NCBI RefSeq assembly: GCF_016908355.1
Contig: NZ_JAFBDT010000021.1
Location: forward strand, 1 to 36,963
DNA: 36,963 bases
Direction: 5' to 3'
From: Fusibacter tunisiensis
GTDB taxonomy: Bacteria > Bacillota > Clostridia > Peptostreptococcales > Acidaminobacteraceae
Part shown: positions 31,770 through 36,963 of the stretch, piece after piece
Numbering within the stretch: position 1 is the first letter of the stretch
Layout of the letters: each line of letters opens with the position of its first letter
Position numbers and translations under genes: made by a program
The notes under the pieces: model-generated
The model's input: the letters and a program-made list of their open reading frames with translations, nothing else
Told to the model about the DNA's origin: nothing
Databases searched by the model: none

Positions 31770-33143
31770 ATGCTATTTACTATATTTGGTGCAACGGGGG
31801 ATTTGACAACAAAAAAATTGATTCCCGCACTCTACAATCTTTATTTTGAAGAAGAAATGCCTGAAAATTTTAAGGTTATCAATATTGGACGTAGGGCGTA
31901 TACATCTGAAGCATTTGTAGATGAAATTCGGGAAAAAATGTCCGGTGACTATCCAAGGTGGGAAGCGTTTAAGAAACATCTTTTGTATTTTCAAATGGAT
32001 TTTTCAAATTCTGAAGCCTACCCTGATTTTAAAAAATTCGTGGAAGACTTGCCTGGTCAGTACAGAAATCGCATATTTTATCTGGCCACAGCGCCACGGT
32101 TTTTCCCAATTATTGCACAAGCCTTAATTCAATGTAAAATGATCCGGCGAGATGATTTTAGAGAAAAAATTGTTTTTGAGAAACCTTTTGGTGAAGATCT
32201 TGCGAGTGCAAAGGCTTATAACCGTTTGCTTCTTGAAGCGATCGATGAATCCCAAGTGTTTCGGATTGACCATTATTTAGGAAAGGAAATGCTTCAAAAT
32301 ATTTTAATGGTGCGATTTGCCAATAAGATATTTGAAAACATTTGGAATTCAGAAAGCATAGAGAGTGTTAAGATTTATGCGATGGAAACAGAATCAGTCA
32401 AGCAAAGGGGTGGCTATTATGACCATTCTGGTGCTTTAAAGGACATGGTTCAGAATCATTTGTTTCAAACCTTGTCTTTAGTAGCTATGGAACCTCCTGG
32501 CGGCCTTAATGACAACTTGATTAAAGATGAAAAAGTTGCGGTATTGGACAGGGTTAGAGTATCTGATGAGGTCATATATGGTCAGTATGCAGGCTACCAG
32601 AATGAAAAAGGGATTGCCCCCGCGTCAACCACTGAAACTTTTGTCGGCTTAAAATTGTATATTGACACACCGAGATGGAAAGAGACGCCATTTTATTTGG
32701 TAACAGGTAAGATGATGTCTAAAAAAAGAGCGGGAATTGAAATTACCTTTAAGGATGCAACTTGCTTTTTTGAGAAGGGAATGCCTAAAAAGAACAAACT
32801 CTTCATTGAAATATTTCCAAGAGAAGGTCTGGTGCTTCAGTTTAATGGGAAAGCGCCAGGGCTTGCCGCTTATACGATGCCTATGAAACTGGATTATTGC
32901 CATTTGTGCAATGTGGTTGGAAATTCACCTGAGGCCTACGAAAAACTTATATCTGATGTGGTGCATAATGATGCATCTTTATTTACCAGATGGGATGAAA
33001 TCGAAAGTTCTTGGCGCATTATTGATGCGATGATTGAAAAAAAAGGCCTCTCAAAACCTGTAATTTATGGGTCTGAGTCCGAAATTTTATCTGAATGTGA
33101 AAAACGATGGAAGGAGCCGGTTTTTGATGAAGACATGGATTGA
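31770..33143 (+). CDS. zwf: Glucose-6-phosphate 1-dehydrogenase
   Basis: A 457-residue enzyme oxidising glucose 6-phosphate to 6-phosphogluconolactone. The coenzyme motif is FGATGDLTTKKLIPALY. The active-site block FRIDHYLGKEMLQNILMVRFAN contains the catalytic His. KPFGEDLASAKAYN and SGALKDMVQNHLFQTLSLVAME are also typical. It is a little shorter than the usual 480-490 residues. It ends inside the start of the next gene (17-nt overlap) and follows gnd, so both NAD(P)H-producing steps are made together, in the same run as glutaredoxin and MsrA. Confidence 0.95.
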   Translation: MLFTIFGATGDLTTKKLIPALYNLYFEEEMPENFKVINIGRRAYTSEAFVDEIREKMSGDYPRWEAFKKHLLYFQMDFSNSEAYPDFKKFVEDLPGQYRNRIFYLATAPRFFPIIAQALIQCKMIRRDDFREKIVFEKPFGEDLASAKAYNRLLLEAIDESQVFRIDHYLGKEMLQNILMVRFANKIFENIWNSESIESVKIYAMETESVKQRGGYYDHSGALKDMVQNHLFQTLSLVAMEPPGGLNDNLIKDEKVAVLDRVRVSDEVIYGQYAGYQNEKGIAPASTTETFVGLKLYIDTPRWKETPFYLVTGKMMSKKRAGIEITFKDATCFFEKGMPKKNKLFIEIFPREGLVLQFNGKAPGLAAYTMPMKLDYCHLCNVVGNSPEAYEKLISDVVHNDASLFTRWDEIESSWRIIDAMIEKKGLSKPVIYGSESEILSECEKRWKEPVFDEDMD

Positions 33144-33753
33144 TATCACAACACCTATCTCGGAAGACATGATGGTTTATAAAAATAAACCGGTCAAAAT
33201 GACGAAAATTGAAACGCGTGCAACCCATGCAAAAGACGGATATCATGAAAGTACCTTGCATATGGATTTGCATGCAGGGACCCACATTGACATGCCACTT
33301 CATATGGTTGATGGCGGATTGGATTCTACGGATTTTGACGTAGCATCTGTAAATGGGCCTTGTGTGGTTGTAGATTTTTCAAATGAAAAAGAAGCGGAAG
33401 TGACGGCTTCTTTTCTGGAAAAGCAGGCCATTCAACCGGGTGATATTGTTGTGATTAAAACAAAAAATGCCTATGCCAAGGTTTTTGATGCAAATTATGA
33501 TTATCTGGAAGCATCGGGCGCAACATATCTTAAAGATCTCGGGGTTAAAGCAGTGGGCATTGATGCTCTGGGAATTGAACGCAGCGATCCAGACCATCCA
33601 ACACATACAATCCTTTTAACAAATGGAATTCCCATTATTGAAGGGCTGAAATTGGATGCTGTATCAGGTGGGCGGTATGACTTTATATGTCTTCCACTTA
33701 AAATTGTAGGCGTTGAAGGGCTGCCAGCTCGAATTTATTTAGATCCAAAATAA
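33127..33753 (+). CDS. Cyclase-family (kynurenine-formamidase-like) metal hydrolase
   Basis: A 208-residue protein of the cyclase/KynB-like family (PF04199). The metal-binding motif H49-A-G51-T-H53-I-D55-M-P-L-H59 is complete. The protein opens with [15 protein letters not shown], as is typical. Family members hydrolyse formamides, lactams, lactones or activated esters. ATG 33127 is supported by AAGGAG at 33111-33116 (10 nt) and overlaps zwf by 17 nt. No 6-phosphogluconolactonase gene is present here, so lactone hydrolysis between Zwf and Gnd is an attractive but unproven idea. There are no tryptophan-pathway genes nearby. Confidence 0.87.
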   Translation: MKTWIDITTPISEDMMVYKNKPVKMTKIETRATHAKDGYHESTLHMDLHAGTHIDMPLHMVDGGLDSTDFDVASVNGPCVVVDFSNEKEAEVTASFLEKQAIQPGDIVVIKTKNAYAKVFDANYDYLEASGATYLKDLGVKAVGIDALGIERSDPDHPTHTILLTNGIPIIEGLKLDAVSGGRYDFICLPLKIVGVEGLPARIYLDPK

Positions 33754-33775
33754 AGAAATTGAGGAGAAAGAATAT

Positions 33776-34246
33776 ATGAAGAAAATTGTACTTGCAGGTG
33801 GCTGTTTTTGGGGAATGGAAGCTTATTTTGAAAGGTTTGATGGGATTTTAAGGACGGAAGTCGGTTATGCAAACGGCGATACGGCAAATCCCACTTATCA
33901 AGAGGTTTGCACCAATACAACTGGCCATGCTGAAGTTCTTCTGTTGGAATACAATCCAGAGGTGATGCCTTTAGAATCAATTTTAGAACACTTTTGGAAG
34001 GTTATTGATCCGACGCTACTCAATCGACAAGGTGGGGATATAGGCTCTCAGTACCGAACGGGCATTTATTATGTTGACGACGCGGAACTGGACCTGCTTT
34101 TAAGGTCTAAAAATAAGGAACAAGAAAAACACAAAAAGCCAATTGTAACTGAAATTGAGCCTTTGAAGTGCTATTATCCAGCTGAGGACTACCATCAGAA
34201 CTATTTAAAGAAAAATCCAGGTGGGTATTGCCACATTCATTTTTAA
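33776..34246 (+). CDS. msrA: Peptide-methionine (S)-S-oxide reductase
   Basis: A 156-residue MsrA that reduces methionine-S-sulfoxide in proteins. The catalytic Cys10 is in [31 protein letters not shown], the [14 protein letters not shown] block and EDYHQNYL complete the family set. The resolving cysteine is probably C152 in GGYCHI. There is no MsrB domain. It is the last gene of the long run from 26042, 22 nt after the cyclase gene, and is followed by a strong terminator. Confidence 0.95.
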   Translation: MKKIVLAGGCFWGMEAYFERFDGILRTEVGYANGDTANPTYQEVCTNTTGHAEVLLLEYNPEVMPLESILEHFWKVIDPTLLNRQGGDIGSQYRTGIYYVDDAELDLLLRSKNKEQEKHKKPIVTEIEPLKCYYPAEDYHQNYLKKNPGGYCHIHF

Positions 34247-34250
34247 AAGA

Positions 34251-34304
34251 AATCCCCGTGCCTTATGCGTTCAAAAACCGTATAAGGCACGGGGATTTTT
34301 TATT
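34251..34304. terminator. Strong bidirectional terminator
   Basis: A 16-bp perfect stem: the left arm starts AATCCCCGTG at 34251-34266 and the right arm is at 34282-34297. Three further inner pairs and T-rich flanks lie on both sides. It serves msrA and the convergent sdaAA, whose stop codon lies in the T-run. Confidence 0.93.
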
Positions 34305-35175
34305 TAAAGAGTTCAGTGTTGATTTGAATGCCAGTTTTGGTTGTGGCAAGACCACCCAATGAAGTCTCTCTTAGGGACGGTGGCAAGGCTTTTCCAACCC
34401 TATACATGGCTTCGACGACTTCGTCAAAAGGGATGATGCTTTCAATGCCTGAAAGCGCCATTTCTGCACACATTAAAGCGTTGGCTGCCCCCATGCCATT
34501 ACGCTTGGCACATGGGCTTTCCACAAGTCCTGCAACGGGGTCACACACAAGGCCCAAAAGATTTTTAAGACACATAGCGGCTGCGTGAAAGGCTTGATCT
34601 GGTGTGCCGCCCATCATATGGACAACTGCGGCAGAAGCCATGGCGGATGCTGTACCAACCTCAGCTTGACAACCACCTTCAGCGCCTGAAATGGAAGCGT
34701 TTCGGGCGATTAAACTGCCTACCAGATTTGAAGCCAATAACCCTTCGATCAGATCGTTTTCCTTTAGGTCAAAACGTTCTTTGGTTGTTATAAGTACAGC
34801 AGGCAAAACGCCACAAGATCCGGCTGTAGGTGAGGCGACAATTTTTCCCATAGACGCATTGACCTCCATGGTGCTAAGGGCATAACTGACCGCTGTTGCA
34901 ATGGTTTTGCCACATACTGTTTTATTGTGATCGTATCTTTTTTTTAGAAGAACGCTGTCGTTTCCGATAATTTTACCTTTGATTTTATTGTCTTCATCCG
35001 TAATCCCAAGGTGAACAGCGGAAGTCATGACGTTTAAAACGTTTCTAAGGTAATCTCTTATATATCCATAACTTTTTCCTGTCTTTTGGATTTCATAATC
35101 TATGGAGGCCTGAGCCAAGGAAACTTTGTTTTCTTTGCAGTGCTTTAAGATATCGGTGCTGTATGAAAATTTCAT
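34300..35175 (-). CDS. sdaAA: L-serine dehydratase, alpha subunit
   Basis: A 291-residue catalytic subunit of the two-subunit iron-sulfur L-serine ammonia-lyase, which converts serine to pyruvate and ammonia. The cluster cysteines are recognisable in GSCGVLPAVLITT and GLVCDPVAGLVESPCAKRN. The EGGCQAEVGTASAMASAA block is also diagnostic. It is encoded 8 nt downstream of the beta-subunit gene, with GGAGGG before ATG 35175. The oxygen-labile cluster fits an anaerobe using serine as a fermentation substrate, in line with the amino-acid transporter and PepD nearby. Confidence 0.95.
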   Translation of the reverse strand: MKFSYSTDILKHCKENKVSLAQASIDYEIQKTGKSYGYIRDYLRNVLNVMTSAVHLGITDEDNKIKGKIIGNDSVLLKKRYDHNKTVCGKTIATAVSYALSTMEVNASMGKIVASPTAGSCGVLPAVLITTKERFDLKENDLIEGLLASNLVGSLIARNASISGAEGGCQAEVGTASAMASAAVVHMMGGTPDQAFHAAAMCLKNLLGLVCDPVAGLVESPCAKRNGMGAANALMCAEMALSGIESIIPFDEVVEAMYRVGKALPPSLRETSLGGLATTKTGIQINTELFK

Positions 35176-35183
35176 AGGCCCTC

Positions 35184-35858
35184 CTACTCGTAAATTTTGT
35201 TTATAACAGTAACGTAAAGCATACCGTCCATTCGAATGAGTTCATCAATGATGCTTTGGTCAATGTCTTCATCTGTTTCGATAATTCCAATGGCCTTTAT
35301 CCCTTTTTCTTCCCTATAGAGTTTCATAAAAGCAATGTTGATGCGATTTTCTGAAAGAATGGTAGTGATTCTTGTCAGCATCCCTGCGCTGTCTTTGTGG
35401 TGGGTGACAAGTGTGTTGTATTCGCCAGTGTATTGAACGTTAATGCCGTTGATGGATTCGATGACCATTTTGCCACCACCTATTGAAACACCTACGATTT
35501 CCCATGTCTCTAGACGGTTGGTTTTAGCGATTATTTTAACGGTGTTTGGATGGTTTTGTTCATCTTCAGAAGTTTCAAAAGTGTAATTGAGTCCTTTGTG
35601 CTTGGCCATTTGAAAGGCATCTACAAGGCGCTCGTCATCTGGACGCAACCCTAGAAACCCACCGAGTAAGGCAATGTCAGTTCCGTGGCCTTTGTAGGTT
35701 TTGGCAAACGAACCATATAAAATGAATTTAACTTCTGTGATCTCAAATTTTATGATGTTCTTTGCAGTATAACCAATTCTGCAGGCGCCAGCTGTATGCG
35801 AACTGGAAGGGCCAATCATTACAGGCCCTATAATGTCAAAAAGTGTGTAATCTTTCAT
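35184..35858 (-). CDS. sdaAB: L-serine dehydratase, beta subunit
   Basis: A 224-residue beta subunit. The N-terminal FDIIGPVMIGPSSSHTAGACRIG is the family signature. The C-terminal roughly 75 residues form an ACT domain (YNTLVTHHKDSAGMLTRITTI, then GIIETDEDID), which in this family mediates serine or effector binding and subunit contact. It leads the sdaAB-sdaAA operon and is divergent from the DAK2-DegV pseudogene at 35967. The 108-nt intergenic gap contains no clearly recognisable promoter, only AT-rich sequence with weak -10-like elements. Confidence 0.95.
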   Translation of the reverse strand: MKDYTLFDIIGPVMIGPSSSHTAGACRIGYTAKNIIKFEITEVKFILYGSFAKTYKGHGTDIALLGGFLGLRPDDERLVDAFQMAKHKGLNYTFETSEDEQNHPNTVKIIAKTNRLETWEIVGVSIGGGKMVIESINGINVQYTGEYNTLVTHHKDSAGMLTRITTILSENRINIAFMKLYREEKGIKAIGIIETDEDIDQSIIDELIRMDGMLYVTVINKIYE

Positions 35859-35966
35859 TTAAAATCTCCTATATTAAAGATTTTGAAACTTTTAGGTAAA
35901 GGGTCGTTTATTTCGGGTATAACTATTTTGTATTCATTTTATTTTAACATAAGAGGAGATAAATGT

Positions 35967-36879
35967 ATGAAAAAAGCGACGATTAACGGAAAAGACTTTT
36001 ACGATTATTTGCGGTTTGGCGCTGAAGAGGTCTATAGCGGCAAAGACGACTTGAATCGAATCAATGTATTTCCCGTGAAAGATGGTGATACTGGAACCAA
36101 TTTGGCTTTGACTATAAATTCCATTGTGGATGAAACTGAAATCTCTGAAGACTTTAACGTCGTTATCCAGTCCATGTCTGATGCTGCTTTTGAGAGTGCA
36201 CGTGGGAATTCGGGGATTATTTTTGCGAGTTTTTTAAATGGCTTTTCCAGTGCTTGTGGCCAGCTTAGAACTGTATCAATGGAAGATTTCAGCAATGGTG
36301 CAACGTTAGCGGTTCAAGAAGCTTATGCTGCAGTGGCATCTCCAGTTGAAGGCACAATGTTAACGGTTATTAGAGAGTGGGCAGACTATATACGTGACAA
36401 TCACAGCAAACATCACTATTTTAGCGATTTGCTTGAAGCAGCTTACACCCGGGCTAAAATAGCCCTTGAAGAAACGCCTGAAAAATTGGAAGTCCTTAAA
36501 AGGAGCAAGGTGGTAGATTCCGGTGCAAAAGGTTTTGTTTTGTTTTTATCTGGAATTAACCGGTTGCTTTCTGAAATTAAAACAGCAGCTTTTTCAGATA
36601 AAACAGTTTCTGAAAACCCAAGAGTTGATTGAAAGAGAACAGATTCATGTTTTGTCTCTAGGCCTTATAGCGGACGAGAGTGTGTATTTGGACAAACTTA
36701 CAGTTACTCAGAAGAACATTCAAACGATATTGGATTATTCAAAGACATATCCAAGCAGTACCCAGGCGGATTTAAAACAAATCAAAGCAAAGTTGGAATG
36801 GATGACCGCACATTATGAGGGAATTGTTATTGTGAGTGTGGCATCGGCCCTAAGTGGCATGTATTCAAATTTTAACTAA
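35967..36879 (+). pseudogene. Broken DAK2-DegV fusion gene (FakA/FakB-like)
   Basis: The intact gene would encode a protein of about 580 residues with an N-terminal DAK2/DhaL kinase domain and a C-terminal DegV lipid-binding domain. Frame 1 (35967-36632) gives the complete DAK2 part: INVFPVKDGDTGTNLAL, ARGNSGIIFASFLNGF, VEGTMLTVIREW and VVDSGAKGFVLFL. It then reads into a stop. From about 36615, in another frame, the sequence continues within DegV (QELIEREQIHVLSLGLIADE, then TYPSSTQADL and SALSGMYSNF) and stops at 36877-36879. The middle domain and DegV start (TDS-CDLP) are missing, so there is an internal deletion plus frameshift, and the 3' half is replaced by insertion-sequence DNA. Start ATG 35967 follows AAGAGGAG. 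Confidence 0.82.
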
Positions 36880-36963
36880 AATAGCCGAGAAGTCCCCCGC
36901 CTCTAAGCCACCTTGCTCACGGAGTGAGAGTGCAGGTGGGGGATGAATCGACTTGTTTTTGAC
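36877..36963 (+). mobile_element. 3' end of an IS200/IS605-type tnpB with omega-RNA-like hairpin
   Basis: After the DegV fragment, one frame reads NSREVPRL-stop (36880-36906), which resembles TnpB C-termini. It overlaps a 10-bp stem (TCCCCCGCCT at 36893-36902 with AGGTGGGGGA at 36934-36943). Inside is a second hairpin (CTCAC-GGA-GTGAG, 36916-36928). This nested structure at the end of tnpB is characteristic of the omega-RNA and right end of these elements. The sequence upstream is not TnpB, so only the terminal piece is present. The window stops within it. Confidence 0.65.

Noticed and set aside
1-36963. CRISPR arrays, tRNA or rRNA genes
   Set aside because: No regularly spaced repeats and no cloverleaf or rRNA-like sequence were found on reading either strand.

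Overview
The window is about 37 kb of low-GC, densely packed bacterial chromosome. Strong AGGAGG-type ribosome sites, sigma-A-like promoters and the gene families (NAD-type Gnd, SdaAA/SdaAB, PAS-GGDEF proteins, an AhpF/Cp34-like flavoprotein) point to an anaerobic fermentative Clostridia-class Firmicute. A Fusibacter/Acidaminobacter-like organism is only a guess. No rRNA, tRNA or CRISPR array was seen, and no gene-free stretch exceeds 300 bases.

Layout. (1) 1-3300 is an accessory patch: two AAA/DUF4143 ATPases, a Phd/ParE-type toxin-antitoxin pair, and a 21-bp direct repeat on both sides of the second ATPase. (2) 3374-9039 holds a DUF4153 membrane protein, a gamma-glutamylcysteine ligase overlapping a circularly permuted ATP-grasp ligase, a small helical protein, and a membrane protein. 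This is a candidate non-canonical thiol (glutathione-like) pathway. (3) 9109-17075 is an alpha-glucan block: debranching enzyme, lipoprotein alpha-amylase (minus strand), MalQ, an XRE/TPR regulator and a GH13 neopullulanase-type enzyme. The divergent amylase/malQ promoters each carry a LacI-type operator. (4) 17127-21096 has PepD, then a minus-strand pgsA-degV-mnmA operon. (5) 21216-23560 is a polar amino-acid ABC transporter with an attenuator-like hairpin after the binding-protein gene. (6) 23640-25960 is a redox operon: a Y1-transposase-like protein that has lost its catalytic residues and gained a cysteine cluster and HTH, then an AhpF-like reductase and a separate AhpF-N-terminal-domain-like dithiol protein. 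(7) 26042-34246 is a long tightly packed run: alpha/beta hydrolase, PAS-GGDEF with a broken signature, MutY, GNAT, glutaredoxin with zinc ribbon, lipid kinase, Gnd, Zwf, cyclase-family hydrolase and MsrA. It ends at a strong bidirectional terminator. (8) 34300-35858 (minus) is the two-subunit L-serine dehydratase. (9) 35967-36963 is a decayed DAK2-DegV gene with an internal deletion, joined to the 3' end of an IS200/IS605-type tnpB with its omega-RNA-like hairpin.

Functional threads: NADPH supply (Zwf, Gnd) shares a transcription unit with thiol repair (glutaredoxin, MsrA), close to a split AhpF system and a gamma-Glu-Cys ligase, so redox and thiol homeostasis is a theme. The second theme is uptake and breakdown of alpha-glucans, with secreted amylase and intracellular MalQ, GH13 and debranching enzymes. 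The best candidates for undescribed biology are the domesticated transposase-like gene leading the split AhpF operon and the GCL/ATP-grasp/helical-protein trio.
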